A stretch of DNA of 64,000 bases from NCBI GenBank assembly GCA_003162475.1, contig PMOI01000015.1:112596-176595 (forward strand), in the 5' to 3' direction. The notes below the pieces were generated by a model, which was given only the letters and a program-made list of their open reading frames with translations, did not search any database and had not been told where the DNA came from. This document shows, in pieces, positions 15,424 through 24,295 of the stretch. Source of the DNA: Acidimicrobiaceae bacterium (GTDB lineage Bacteria; Actinomycetota; Acidimicrobiia; Acidimicrobiales; RAAP-2). Position 1 is the first letter of the stretch. Each line of letters starts with the position of its first letter. The position numbers were made by a program, and so were the translations under genes.

Positions 15424-18117
15424 TTGGTCGATCATCACCGGATAATCCGGGCCGCCCTCGAGGTCCACGGAGGACACGAAGAGGGGACTCAAGGTGACTC
15501 CTTCTTCGCGGCCTTCACGTCGCCGAAGGCCTGTGTGGCGGCGGCGATCGAAATGCAAAGGATGCTCGCTCTTCAGGAGTGGCCAGTGGGTGAACAGTTG
15601 CGAGTGCGCATGGGAATCCACACCGGCGAGGTCGCTGAAATGTCAACGGGTCTGGTCGGTTATGAGGTCCACCGCGCCGCGCGAATCGCTGCGGTCGGCC
15701 ACGGTGGCCAGGTATTGCTCTCTTCGGCCGCCGCCGGACTCATTGAAGACACGCTGCCCCCTGAGGTGTCACTACGCGACCTTGGTTCGCATCGCCTGAA
15801 AGACCTCGGTCGGCCCGAGACCATTTTCCAACTCGTCACTGAGGGCCTTGCTTCGGAGTTCGAGCCGCTGCGCTCGCTCGACAACCCGGAACTGACCAAC
15901 AATCTTCCCTTCTCGCTGAACTCCTTCATTGGCCGCTCGGCTGAGCTGACGGAGGTTCGCAAACTCGTGATGGACTTCCGACTGGTGACACTCACCGGTG
16001 CCGGTGGTTCAGGTAAGACACGCCTGGCATTGCAGGTCGCAGCCGAGCTCCTTGACGGCAGTGGCGAGGGAGTTTGGTTCGTTGAACTCGCACCAATAGC
16101 CGACCCCGATCAGGTACCCTCGACCGTCATCAACGTGTTGCAGCTTCGACAAGAGGCTGACGCATCGCCACTCGACTGCCTGGTCAAGATGCTGAAAGCC
16201 CAGAACGTGCTCATCGTATTGGACAACTGTGAGCACGTGATCGACACGGTGTCCAAGATGGCCGACGTCATCGGGCGCAACTGCCCCCGAGTGTCGATCA
16301 TCGTGACGTCGCGCGAACCACTCGGGGTCGATGGAGAGCGGGTGTACCGGGTGCGGTCGCTGTCAATGCCCGCCGATGACGTGGAGCGGGCCGAGGATCT
16401 CGAGGGTTCCGACGCGGTGGAGTTGTTCGTGGCCCGGGCCCGGGCCAAGGATTCGACCTTCGAGCTCAACGACACGGTGGCGCCACTCGTGGCCTCGGTG
16501 TGCCAGCGCCTCGACGGCATCCCTCTGGCTATTGAACTTGCGGCGTCGCGGTTGTCCTCAATGTCGCTCGACGACCTGCACGGCCGTCTCGATCAACGAT
16601 TTCGACTTTTGACGGGTGGCAGCCGCAACGCCCTGCCGCGCCAGCAGACCCTGGGAGCCACGGTGGCCTGGTCGTTCGACCTGCTGACCGAACCAGAGCG
16701 CGACCTGCTGCGACGCCTTTCGGTCTTCGTGGGCGGCTTCGACTTGCAGGGCGCCGAGGCCGTATGCGCCGAGAGCGGATTCGAGTCATTCGACGTCGCT
16801 GATCTGCTCAGTTCGCTCGTCAACAAGAGCCTCGTCACCGCCGAGCGCATTTCGACGTCACTGCGCTATCGATTACTCGAAACGATTCGCCAGTACGCGG
16901 CCGATCAGTTGGTCCAGATCGACGGCGACGCGGAGACCGCGCGGACCAGACAGCTGCACGCCGAGCACTATCTGAAGTTCTGCTTGGAGATTGCACCCGA
17001 ATTAGAGGGTCCGAAGCAGGGCACCTGGTTGAAACGACTGGACCTCGAGTATGACAATCTGTTGGCGACCTTCAACGCCCTATCCGCGGACCCCGAGCGG
17101 ACAGGGGACGTCCTGGCCCTCGGGGTGGCCCTTTCTCGATTCGTGTTGACCCGCCGCAACTCGGTCCTTCCGCACTACCTTCGCGACGCGCTGTCGAGGG
17201 ACACCGCCGCGCCGGTGGTGCTACGTGCCGAGGCCCTTCTAGCGCTGTCAACCATGACGACAGTTATCGGGTCGGAGGAGCATTCGCATCAGTTGGCCCG
17301 TGACCTAAGTGAGGAGGCGTTTGCCCTCGCCGGGCAACTCGACGATGACGAATTCACAGTTCGGGCCTTGAATGGTAGGGCCCTCGCGTGGACTGATCTC
17401 GGTCACAAGGAGCTGGGACTCGAAATCGCCAATGCTGCTCTCGAGCTAGCCCGTTCAATCAACAGACCCCGGTCGATCGCTGAGTCCTTAGCCGGCGTCG
17501 TGTATTCCCATCAGTTGCTTCACGAGGCACGCGAGTACATGCACGAAGCGCTCACGATCTTTCGTCAACTGAACGACTTCTATTGGGTTTCGCTAACGCT
17601 CGTCTTCGATTCGATATCGCACGGTGAGACGCTCGAGGACGTTCGTGAAGCCCGCGCGCTCAATGAGGAAGCCATGGAGTTGGCCGAGGAGATCGGTTCG
17701 ACTTTCCACCGCTTGATGCTTTGGTCGAACTCGGCTTCGTTCAGCTTTTTCCTCGGCGAGTTCGACCTTGCAGTGCAACAGGGACAGCGTGCTCTGCGCC
17801 TCTCGCGCAGGAATGGTTCGCCGGTCTCAAACGATTATTGGTCCATCTTCACGCTGGCGTGCTGCGCTACCCAGCAGGGTCACTTCCTCGTCGGCGCCCA
17901 GCTGATGGGTGCCCATGAGGGCATTGAAGAGCGGGCGATCGAGCCGGTCGGAGGTTACTGGTCACCGCTGGAGATCAAGGCGCGCGCGAACAATAAGGTC
18001 ATCCTTCGCGAGGCTCTTGGTGACGAGGAGTACGAGCGGGAGATCGCCGTCGGCAAGGGGTTGAGTCCCGACCGGGTCTACGACCTCGCACTGGGACGGA
18101 CGAGTCACGTTGAGTGA
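15424..18117 (+). CDS. Class III cyclase / NB-ARC-type ATPase / TPR-like regulator
   Basis: This large multidomain protein is 897 residues from the first standard start, TTG 15424. The N-terminal third is a class III nucleotide cyclase domain (GDSFFAAF, GIHTGEV, GYEVHRAARIA). A STAND-type ATPase follows, with P-loop GAGGSGKT near 194 and LIVLDNCEH as Walker B, and then helical TPR-like repeats. Homology clearly begins upstream: the same frame from 15346 reads TLTFLFTDIEGSTALLRRLG, the opening of such cyclases, including the metal-binding Asp. No ATG, GTG or TTG precedes it after the stop at 15325-15327. Translation from CTG 15346 or another rare start, or loss of the original 5' end, are the options. 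Confidence 0.78.
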   Translation: MVDHHRIIRAALEVHGGHEEGTQGDSFFAAFTSPKACVAAAIEMQRMLALQEWPVGEQLRVRMGIHTGEVAEMSTGLVGYEVHRAARIAAVGHGGQVLLSSAAAGLIEDTLPPEVSLRDLGSHRLKDLGRPETIFQLVTEGLASEFEPLRSLDNPELTNNLPFSLNSFIGRSAELTEVRKLVMDFRLVTLTGAGGSGKTRLALQVAAELLDGSGEGVWFVELAPIADPDQVPSTVINVLQLRQEADASPLDCLVKMLKAQNVLIVLDNCEHVIDTVSKMADVIGRNCPRVSIIVTSREPLGVDGERVYRVRSLSMPADDVERAEDLEGSDAVELFVARARAKDSTFELNDTVAPLVASVCQRLDGIPLAIELAASRLSSMSLDDLHGRLDQRFRLLTGGSRNALPRQQTLGATVAWSFDLLTEPERDLLRRLSVFVGGFDLQGAEAVCAESGFESFDVADLLSSLVNKSLVTAERISTSLRYRLLETIRQYAADQLVQIDGDAETARTRQLHAEHYLKFCLEIAPELEGPKQGTWLKRLDLEYDNLLATFNALSADPERTGDVLALGVALSRFVLTRRNSVLPHYLRDALSRDTAAPVVLRAEALLALSTMTTVIGSEEHSHQLARDLSEEAFALAGQLDDDEFTVRALNGRALAWTDLGHKELGLEIANAALELARSINRPRSIAESLAGVVYSHQLLHEAREYMHEALTIFRQLNDFYWVSLTLVFDSISHGETLEDVREARALNEEAMELAEEIGSTFHRLMLWSNSASFSFFLGEFDLAVQQGQRALRLSRRNGSPVSNDYWSIFTLACCATQQGHFLVGAQLMGAHEGIEERAIEPVGGYWSPLEIKARANNKVILREALGDEEYEREIAVGKGLSPDRVYDLALGRTSHVE

Positions 18118-18346
18118 GCGGGAGAACACGATCAATTTTTCCGTGCGCTGAGTGGTGTCAAAGTGATTTCTGAAGTCACATCGGCTCGCTATGTTCGTGT
18201 CATGCCTCGATCATCTTCGTCCACAAACTAAATGGGATTGCCACGTTGACTGGGGTGTGCAGACAGGCGTGCACCGGGGGGGTGCACTGAACTCCATCGC
18301 GAAAGATAGGCACTATCTCGCGACAAGTCGGCCCTTCACCAGAGTT

Positions 18347-18361
18347 CCCCCGCCACCAAGT
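18347..18361 (+). repeat. 15-bp copy of the tRNA-fMet 3' end
   Basis: CCCCCGCCACCAAGT is identical to 15189-15203, which is the acceptor 3' strand, the CCA and three flanking bases of tRNA-fMet. Both copies are followed by an AAGT-to-hairpin arrangement containing GAAGGGCC or GAAGGCCC. It may be a distal attachment site or a remnant of an older insertion spanning 15204-18346. Confidence 0.5.
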
Positions 18362-18363
18362 GA

Positions 18364-18396
18364 ATGAAGGGCCCCTCATCAAGGAAGGCCCTTCAT
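18364..18396. terminator. Hairpin between the cyclase gene and the PhnB-like gene
   Basis: ATGAAGGGCC pairs with GGCCCTTCAT around a 13-base loop. It lies between convergent genes and could end transcription from either side. No clear T run is present on the plus strand. Confidence 0.5.
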
Positions 18397-18450
18397 GTTT
18401 ACAGAACTGTGCGCCACCGCGCGGAGTGAACCATTGGCGTGCAAGAACTC

Positions 18451-18934
18451 CTACGAAGCAACGGCGCTCTCGTAGGCGCGGCGAAGTTCGCTGATATCAA
18501 TCTTGCTCATTGCGAGCATCGCTTCGGTGGCCGCGCGCGCCGTTCGAGTCGGGTCCGCCAAGGTACTTTCCCATCTCTGGCGACCCGACCTGCCAAGAGA
18601 CACCAAACTTGTCCTTCAGCCAGCCGCATTGGCCGGCTTCTCCACCTTCATCGGTGAGGAGCGCCCAGTAGTGGTCAATCTCAGCCTGGTCGGCGCACGG
18701 TATTTGAAAAGAAATGGATTCGTTGAATTTGAACATTGGTCCGCCATTCAAAGCCATGAAGGGCACACCGAAAATCGTGAAGTCGACGAACACCTCGCTA
18801 CCTTGCTCGTTGCTCGGTGTCGGCGACGGGGCAACCCAGTTGCCGCTAAGGCTGCTTTCGGGAAAGCTTGCAACGTAGAACTCTGCAGCCTCACGGGCGT
18901 TTCCGTCGAACCACAGGCAGGTAGTGAGCGCCAT
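18451..18934 (-). pseudogene. PhnB/VOC-family protein, frameshifted near the C-terminus
   Basis: The chain from ATG 18934 (MALTTCLWFDGNAREAAEFY) matches the PhnB-like branch of the vicinal-oxygen-chelate fold (3-dmu-9_3-mt). The first frame runs normally to FGVSWQV and LGGPD, then turns into unrelated residues and stops at 18497. One base over, the frame reads on as ATEAMLAMSKIDISELRRAY, the expected family ending, to a TAG at 18451. The break lies in the alternating CG run at about 18531-18541. Adding one CG dinucleotide restores the whole protein, so a slippage deletion or a sequence error explains it. Function of this family branch is unknown. Confidence 0.72.
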
Positions 18935-18967
18935 GTCGCGAGTGTACAACTCAAACTTGGGTCGACG

Positions 18968-19528
18968 TCAGGACGCAGCGCTGAAGTCGACGTCCTTCGT
19001 TTCGACCGTGCCGGCGGTACGACCTGGTGCCGACTGGTACGTCCAGTACAAGTTCGTGTGAGCAATGACCATGTCCGGAGGCGGCGCTCCCCACTCCGTC
19101 GCGTCTTCTGTCGTGTGGGCGTCGCTGACGAGCATGGCGTCGTATCCTCTCGCGAACGCGCCATGGAGCGTCGATCGGATGCACTGGTCGGTCTGTGCGC
19201 CGACCACGACGAGTCGACCCACTCCAAGATCCGAAAGCACGGTCTCGAGGTTGGTGTCCTCAAAGGAGTCGCCATAGTTCTTCTCGACGAGCGGTTCGGC
19301 GTCGTCGGGCGTCAGTTCAGGGACGATTCGCCAGTCGTCGCTTCCCTTCGTGAGTCCCTCGTCGGAGTGCTGGACCCAAACAACGGGGACCTGTTCGCTG
19401 CGCGCCTTCTCGACGAGACGGTTGATGTTCGCGACGACGGCGTCGCGCGCGTGAGCGCCTTCGACGACGCTGTTCTGCACGTCGACGACAATGAGCGCGG
19501 TGTTTGGTCGGTTCTTGAGAGTAGTCAT
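18968..19528 (-). CDS. Isochorismatase-family cysteine hydrolase
   Basis: This 186-residue protein starts at ATG 19528 with AAGGAG six bases upstream; a longer frame exists but lacks this site. The catalytic triad of the superfamily is visible: Asp in LIVVDVQNS, Lys in VEKNYGDSF and Cys in GAQTDQCIRST, with the cis-peptide-type GAQTDQC segment. Relatives hydrolyse isochorismate, nicotinamide, N-carbamoyl compounds or ureido compounds, and the sequence does not show which. The next gene upstream, the aldo/keto reductase at 19712, is divergent, with 183 bases between starts. There is no siderophore gene nearby to support true isochorismatase activity. Confidence 0.86.
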   Translation of the reverse strand: MTTLKNRPNTALIVVDVQNSVVEGAHARDAVVANINRLVEKARSEQVPVVWVQHSDEGLTKGSDDWRIVPELTPDDAEPLVEKNYGDSFEDTNLETVLSDLGVGRLVVVGAQTDQCIRSTLHGAFARGYDAMLVSDAHTTEDATEWGAPPPDMVIAHTNLYWTYQSAPGRTAGTVETKDVDFSAAS

Positions 19529-19711
19529 GGTGGCTCCTTGCTCGCGATGGGAATCCGTGACCTCTACGGTAGACCGGCGGACTGGGCTGTGCTCGGGCGT
19601 GGGACAGATTCGCGGCATGATTGACACTCGCTGGTCAATACGCTTAAGTCCCAAGGCTCGTCGCGGCGAAGACCTGAAGCCGGACGCGATGACAGAGAGA
19701 ACAGGGCCAGC

Positions 19712-20728
19712 ATGAAGCGCAGAACCTTAGGGGCGACGGGCATTTCAGTGAGCGACGTCGCTCTTGGCACCATGATGTTCGGAGCACGGGGTAACGCGGA
19801 TCATGACGAGTCCGTTCGCATGATTCACGCGGCGCTCGACGCCGGCGTCAACTTCGTCGACACGGCCGACGTCTACTCGGTCGGCGAGAGTGAAGAGATT
19901 GTCGCCAAGGCGCTGAAGGGTCGTCGTGGCGACGTCGTGTTGGCGACGAAGTTCGCGCTGCCGATGGGGCCGGACGCCAATCAGCGAGGCGGTTCGCCGC
20001 GCTGGATCAAACGTGCGATTGAAGACAGTCTTCGAAGGCTCGGCACCGACTACATCGATCTCTATCAGATGCATCGGCCGGACTACGAGACGGACATCGA
20101 TGAGACATTGTCGGCACTTTCCGATCTCGTTCACTCGGGCAAGGTGCGAACGATTGGCTCATCGATGTTTCCGGCGCAACTCATCGTCGACGCGCAGTGG
20201 GCCGCCAAGACCGGTGGTCACCACCGCTTTCGTAGCGAACAACTTCGCTACTCAATACTGTCGAGAACGGCAGAAGCCCACGTGCTGCCGACGGCGCAAC
20301 GCCACGAGATGGGCGTCCTCGCGTTCAGTCCACTGAGTGGTGGTTGGTTGTCCGGTCGTAGCGATCCCACCAAAGGTCATCGACCGTCGGCGGCGGCGAA
20401 GGACTTTGATCTCGCCAATCCTGCCAACCAGGCCAAACTTCAGGCGGTGGAGAAGCTCACCGACTTGGCCAGTGACGCCGGGATTCCTCTGACGCATCTC
20501 GCGATCGCGTTCGCTCGCTCGCACCCCGCCGTCACGTCGGTCCTGATGGGTCCGCGTACGCCCGAACAGTTGCACGACATTCTGGCCGGTGTTGACGTGG
20601 AGCTGAGCTCGGACGTTCTCGATCGGATCGACGAGATCGTTCCCCCCGGAACGGAATTGAATCCCGACGACAACTATTTTTCGACGCCACCGTCACTCCT
20701 CGACAAGTCACTACGTCGCCGGAACTGA
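19712..20728 (+). CDS. Aldo/keto reductase
   Basis: This 338-residue NADPH-dependent oxidoreductase has a (beta/alpha)8 barrel. The catalytic tetrad is present: Asp in NFVDTADVYS, Tyr in the same segment, Lys in VLATKFALP and His in YQMHRPD. The C-terminal cofactor region reads SVLMGPRTPEQL. It belongs to the AKR branch related to potassium-channel beta subunits and YajO-like enzymes. The substrate is unknown. ATG 19712 follows an AGGGCC site. It stands alone and is convergent with the MmcQ/YjbR gene. Confidence 0.88.
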   Translation: MKRRTLGATGISVSDVALGTMMFGARGNADHDESVRMIHAALDAGVNFVDTADVYSVGESEEIVAKALKGRRGDVVLATKFALPMGPDANQRGGSPRWIKRAIEDSLRRLGTDYIDLYQMHRPDYETDIDETLSALSDLVHSGKVRTIGSSMFPAQLIVDAQWAAKTGGHHRFRSEQLRYSILSRTAEAHVLPTAQRHEMGVLAFSPLSGGWLSGRSDPTKGHRPSAAAKDFDLANPANQAKLQAVEKLTDLASDAGIPLTHLAIAFARSHPAVTSVLMGPRTPEQLHDILAGVDVELSSDVLDRIDEIVPPGTELNPDDNYFSTPPSLLDKSLRRRN

Positions 20729-20745
20729 AACTTGTTCTCAGACAT

Positions 20746-21117
20746 TTAGGACGATAGGGCGTCGAGTAGAGCAACCTGTCGTTTCGTCGCCACGCAGCGG
20801 TACGCGTCCTCTACGAACATCTCAATTTCATTGAAGTCGACGGGTCCGTCGAGACGGACTCCAATCCAGCCGCGAGTGCCGACGTAAGGCGGTCGAAAGA
20901 TCCGATCGGGGGACTGGGCGATGAGGTCTCGTTGCACACCCGGCGCCGCGGCGCACCACAGATGAGCGAAGTCGTGTTCGTGATGTCCGTCTGTCCAGAG
21001 CATGACGAACTGTTTTCCGACGAAGAATGCGGGCGACCCGTGGCTCGCGAGTTCGGTCGCCTCGGGCAAGTTCAAGCATATTCTTCGCACGCGCTCTTCG
21101 AGTTCTTCGTCGCTCAC
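20746..21117 (-). CDS. MmcQ/YjbR-family protein
   Basis: This 123-residue protein has the family pattern: an N-terminal helix with the LPEATE and HGSPAFFVGKQF segments, a beta sheet, then the GWIGVRLDG and DFNEIEMFVEDAYR ending. MmcQ/YjbR proteins have a double-wing fold and are often called DNA-binding, but their role is not settled. Nothing nearby refines the function. Confidence 0.85.
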   Translation of the reverse strand: MSDEELEERVRRICLNLPEATELASHGSPAFFVGKQFVMLWTDGHHEHDFAHLWCAAAPGVQRDLIAQSPDRIFRPPYVGTRGWIGVRLDGPVDFNEIEMFVEDAYRCVATKRQVALLDALSS

Positions 21118-21345
21118 GTGGTGACCTTAGGCAGCGGCAGACTCGAGTCCTCGAGGTGGTGCGTCGCGTGAGCCAGGCTGCGCTCAACTAAGCGCGGCAG
21201 GAACCCTTCTCACGAGGGATGACGTGACAGGGAATCGCTCGTACGTGCTTTCGCCGGGGCTCCTCGCGACGTCCGGGCGACCGCTACGGTTGAAAAGTTG
21301 GATTTTTCGACATCCATCGCCGCCTTGGCGCCGAATAGGAGTCGT

Positions 21346-21922
21346 ATGAGTGACATCAGCGAGGTCAGTGACGCCCAACTCGTGACGATGATCGCCCGCT
21401 GCAGCGAAGTGGCACTCGCCGAGACGTACCGTCGTCATGGCAGCGCTGTCTACGGACTCGCGTGTCGGGTCCTCAACAACGCATCCGAAGCCGAAGACGT
21501 CGCACAAGAGGTCTTCTTGAGACTTTGGAATCAACCCGATCGATTCGATCCCTCGAGAGGGAACCTCCGCTCGTACTTGCTTACCCAGTCGCACGCACGC
21601 GCGGTCGACACGATTCGCTCGCTCAACGCGGCGCGACGTCGTGAACGCGGCGACGCCGAACAGACGGCGCGCCAGTTACGACCTTCAAAATCAGGCGTGG
21701 GACTACATGCTCTCGGACGAGATTCTGCGCGCGCTACGAGCACTACCCGCCGAAGAGCGCCGGGCCATCGAACTTGCCTACTTTGAAGGACACACTTACG
21801 TGAAGGTTGCCGAGATCCTCGACGAAGCCGAAGGAACCATCAAGAGTCGCATTAGAAATGGAATGCGTCGAATGCGCAGCGAGCTCACTCGCAGCGGCAT
21901 TCAAGGAGCGGATCAACTATGA
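21346..21922 (+). pseudogene. ECF sigma factor (SigK-like group), frameshifted between regions 2 and 4
   Basis: ATG 21346 follows AGGAG. The first frame encodes sigma region 2 (LAETYRRHGSAVYGLACRVL, then EAEDVAQEVFLRLW and RSYLLTQSHARAVDTIRS). After RRRERGDAEQTAR the reading must move one base to continue as ASYDLQNQAWDYM and the full region 4 (LPAEERRAIELAYFEGHTYVKVAEIL, with its helix-turn-helix), ending at 21922. The break is at the GGCGCGCC run, 21666-21672. Restoring one CG dinucleotide gives a normal ECF factor of about 190 residues. The stop overlaps the anti-sigma start (ATGA), as in intact pairs. It is either a recent mutation or a sequence error. Confidence 0.82.
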
Positions 21923-22686
21923 ACCACGACGAAGCGTTCGAACTTCTAGCTCCACTTGCCCTTGACGCTCTCGACGCGGACGTTCTGAACGCGGTCGAAG
22001 AACACGTGCTGACGTGCCCGCGGTGTCGAGGGGAGCTCGACGGGTTGCGCGACGTGGCGTCGGCGATGGGCAACACGTACGAATCGCTGCCCGACGGTCT
22101 CTGGGAGAGAATCTCGGGGCGACTTTACGAACGCGAAGGCGCCGACGCCGTGCCCGCGCTCGACTTCGGTGTTATCGACGCGTCGGGAGAGAGTGGTCCT
22201 CGACGTCAGGGTCTCACTCGACGCGTGAAGGGACTGGCTATCACCGTGTCACTTGCGGCCGCGGCGGCGATCATCGCGCTGGGACTCAGCCTGGCGAGCG
22301 CGAATGGCCAGGTCACTCAATTACAGGATGCCTTGAGCGCGAATGGTCAGAACGCCGTGATGTCGGCTCTCTCGACGCCTGGCCACAAGGTCGTGACGAT
22401 GAAGAACGCCGAACACCATGAACTCGCGAAGTTCGTCGTGTTACCTGATGGACGGGGCTATCTCGTGAGTTCGAAACTTCCGCCACTTTCGTCCAAGAAC
22501 ACGTATCAACTCTGGGGCATCGTGAACGGCTTGCCGGTATCCGTCGGTGTCATGGGAAGCTCTCCTGGACAAGTTACGTTTACTCTCGCCAGTTCGCCAG
22601 GCCCAACGGCGCTGGCTGTATCGATTGAGCCCGCAGGAGGGTCCCTCCAGCCGGCCCACCCTCTCGTTGCTTCCGGAGCGGTGTAG
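21919..22686 (+). CDS. Anti-sigma factor, RskA-like, with zinc-binding N-terminus
   Basis: This 255-residue membrane protein has an N-terminal anti-sigma domain (about 1-50) with a ZAS-type His-x3-Cys-x2-Cys motif (EEHVLTCPRC). A cytoplasmic linker, one transmembrane helix at about 109-131 and an extracytoplasmic RskA-type domain (about 155-250) follow, the last with YQLWGIVNGLPVSVG. Such proteins hold the partner sigma factor inactive until a signal outside the membrane triggers cleavage or a redox change releases it. It is coupled to the sigma gene by an ATGA overlap. The target promoter is probably the operon itself, by analogy to SigK/RskA. Confidence 0.88.
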   Translation: MNHDEAFELLAPLALDALDADVLNAVEEHVLTCPRCRGELDGLRDVASAMGNTYESLPDGLWERISGRLYEREGADAVPALDFGVIDASGESGPRRQGLTRRVKGLAITVSLAAAAAIIALGLSLASANGQVTQLQDALSANGQNAVMSALSTPGHKVVTMKNAEHHELAKFVVLPDGRGYLVSSKLPPLSSKNTYQLWGIVNGLPVSVGVMGSSPGQVTFTLASSPGPTALAVSIEPAGGSLQPAHPLVASGAV

Positions 22687-22791
22687 TCGACGCGACGTCG
22701 TTTGAATCTCCAAGACGCGTGCTCGGGCTTAAAGTCGTGACGTTCGCCCTTCGAGGGCGTCCCACGACCTCGTAACAGGAGAAGCTCTCGC

Positions 22792-23001
22792 ATGGCGGTG
22801 ACCATTTACGGCCTCTGTGCCGTTACTTTCATGATGACGATGTACGCACTCGAGCGTCGCGGACCTCTCTTCATCGCGGCCTTCGCGGCGGGGTGTCTCC
22901 TTTCCAGCGCGTACGGCTTTCTCGCGGGGGCGTGGCCCTTTGGTTTGGCGGAGATCGTGTGGTCCTACATCGCCTGGCGCCGCTTTCGACTGACTCGTTA
23001 A
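22792..23001 (+). CDS. Small membrane protein, actinobacterial, unknown
   Basis: This 69-residue protein has two hydrophobic segments (about 4-18 and 26-48), an ALERRGP turn between them, the motif YGFLAGAWPFGLAEIVWS and a basic end. ATG 22792 has AGGAG about 9 bases upstream. Short proteins with this YGFLAGAWPFG pattern are common in actinobacteria, and I know no function for them. It may be co-transcribed with the sigma/anti-sigma pair, 105 bases upstream. Confidence 0.75.
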   Translation: MAVTIYGLCAVTFMMTMYALERRGPLFIAAFAAGCLLSSAYGFLAGAWPFGLAEIVWSYIAWRRFRLTR

Positions 23002-23089
23002 TCACCACGTGATTCGTAGGAATTACGTGTCTTTTCGGGTATGTCGTCGTCTCCTTTTTGGCCACGACCCCTGGCTATGATTTCATCCA

Positions 23090-24292
23090 ATGAGCGGATC
23101 ACTCGACATGACCGACAGCGCTCGTGCTCATGTGCCAGAGTCCGTCGCTAAAGGTCGAGAGGTGGTGGCGTGCCTCGAGCACGTGACGAAGATCTTTGAC
23201 GACGCGCCCGCGGTGGATGACCTCAATCTCGAGATCTACGAGGGGGAGTTCTTCAGTCTTCTCGGGCCCTCAGGTTGCGGCAAGACGACGTCGTTACGGA
23301 TGTTGGGCGGTTTCGAAGAACCAACGAGCGGGCGAATACTGCTCGGCGGACGCGACGTCACGTATCAGGCGCCGTACCACCGCGACGTCAACACTGTCTT
23401 TCAGTCCTACGCACTCTTTCCGCACCTCAACGTTTTTGAGAACGTCGCCTTTGGTCTACGCCGTCGACACCTGGAAAAGGCCGAGGTCGCCCGACGTGTT
23501 GGATCACTGCTCGAGATCGTCGACCTGCCCAACTTCGAGAAGCGGCGTGCCGCGCAGCTCTCCGGAGGTCAACAACAACGCGTGGCACTCGCGCGCGCGC
23601 TCGTAAACGAACCGAAGTTACTGCTCTTGGACGAACCAATGTCGGCGCTCGACGCCAAGCTTCGCCGCCAAATGCAGATCGAACTCAAACGAATCCAAAC
23701 CCAAGTTGGTATCACGTTCCTCTACGTCACGCACGATCAGGAAGAGGCGATGACGATGTCTGATCGTCTGGCCGTGATGCGCGCTGGAAAGATAGAAGGT
23801 ATTGGCTCACCTCGTGACGTCTACGACAGTCCCTCGACGGAGTTCGTGGCTACGTTCCTCGGTGCGTCGAATCTCCTGACCGGAGAGATCACGAGTACGG
23901 GCGGCCCGTTCGCTACCGTGACCATGAGCGACGCGTCGACTTTGTCGGTTCCCTCGGATCGGGTTCCGGACACGGGTGGCGCGACGAACGTCAAGGTCGG
24001 GGTGCGCCCCGAGAAGATCAGTATCGGGGCTGCGAACGCCAGTACCCCGCCGGGACACAACGCGCTTCGCGGTCAGGTTAGGGTCTCGACGTTCACGGGG
24101 GTGGGAAACCAGTACCTGGTGGACACCGCGTCGGGCGTCGAACTGACGGTGTACGCACAGAACATTGGTCAAGAGTCAGCGCCACGAAGTGGCGACAACG
24201 TGACACTTACCTGGCCCGCCGAGCACACGTTCGCCGTTCGTCCCATGCGGGGCGGTCGCAGAGACGACGAAGAACCAAGTGAAGGGGAGTAA
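23090..24292 (+). CDS. Polyamine-type ABC transporter ATPase (PotA-like)
   Basis: This 400-residue protein has all ABC motifs: Walker A GPSGCGKTT (near 63), a Q-loop in FQSYALFPHL, signature LSGGQQQR, Walker B LLLLDEPMSALD and switch His in VTHDQEEA. The C-terminal 130 residues form a TOBE domain as in PotA. It leads a four-gene operon, ATPase, binding protein and two permeases, with short gaps or overlaps throughout. That order and the separate permeases match spermidine/putrescine (Pot/Yda) importers. The actual substrate could be another cationic or carboxylated small molecule. Confidence 0.9.
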   Translation: MSGSLDMTDSARAHVPESVAKGREVVACLEHVTKIFDDAPAVDDLNLEIYEGEFFSLLGPSGCGKTTSLRMLGGFEEPTSGRILLGGRDVTYQAPYHRDVNTVFQSYALFPHLNVFENVAFGLRRRHLEKAEVARRVGSLLEIVDLPNFEKRRAAQLSGGQQQRVALARALVNEPKLLLLDEPMSALDAKLRRQMQIELKRIQTQVGITFLYVTHDQEEAMTMSDRLAVMRAGKIEGIGSPRDVYDSPSTEFVATFLGASNLLTGEITSTGGPFATVTMSDASTLSVPSDRVPDTGGATNVKVGVRPEKISIGAANASTPPGHNALRGQVRVSTFTGVGNQYLVDTASGVELTVYAQNIGQESAPRSGDNVTLTWPAEHTFAVRPMRGGRRDDEEPSEGE

Positions 24293-24295
24293 GTA

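Larger units (their letters stand above)
18118..18450. other. Intergenic region with a tRNA 3'-end remnant and a hairpin
   Basis: No gene is visible in these 333 bases. Two features stand out: a 15-base copy of the tRNA-fMet 3' end at 18347-18361, and a hairpin at 18364-18396. A smaller GTGCACC/GGTGCAC inverted repeat lies near 18270-18288. Confidence 0.55.
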
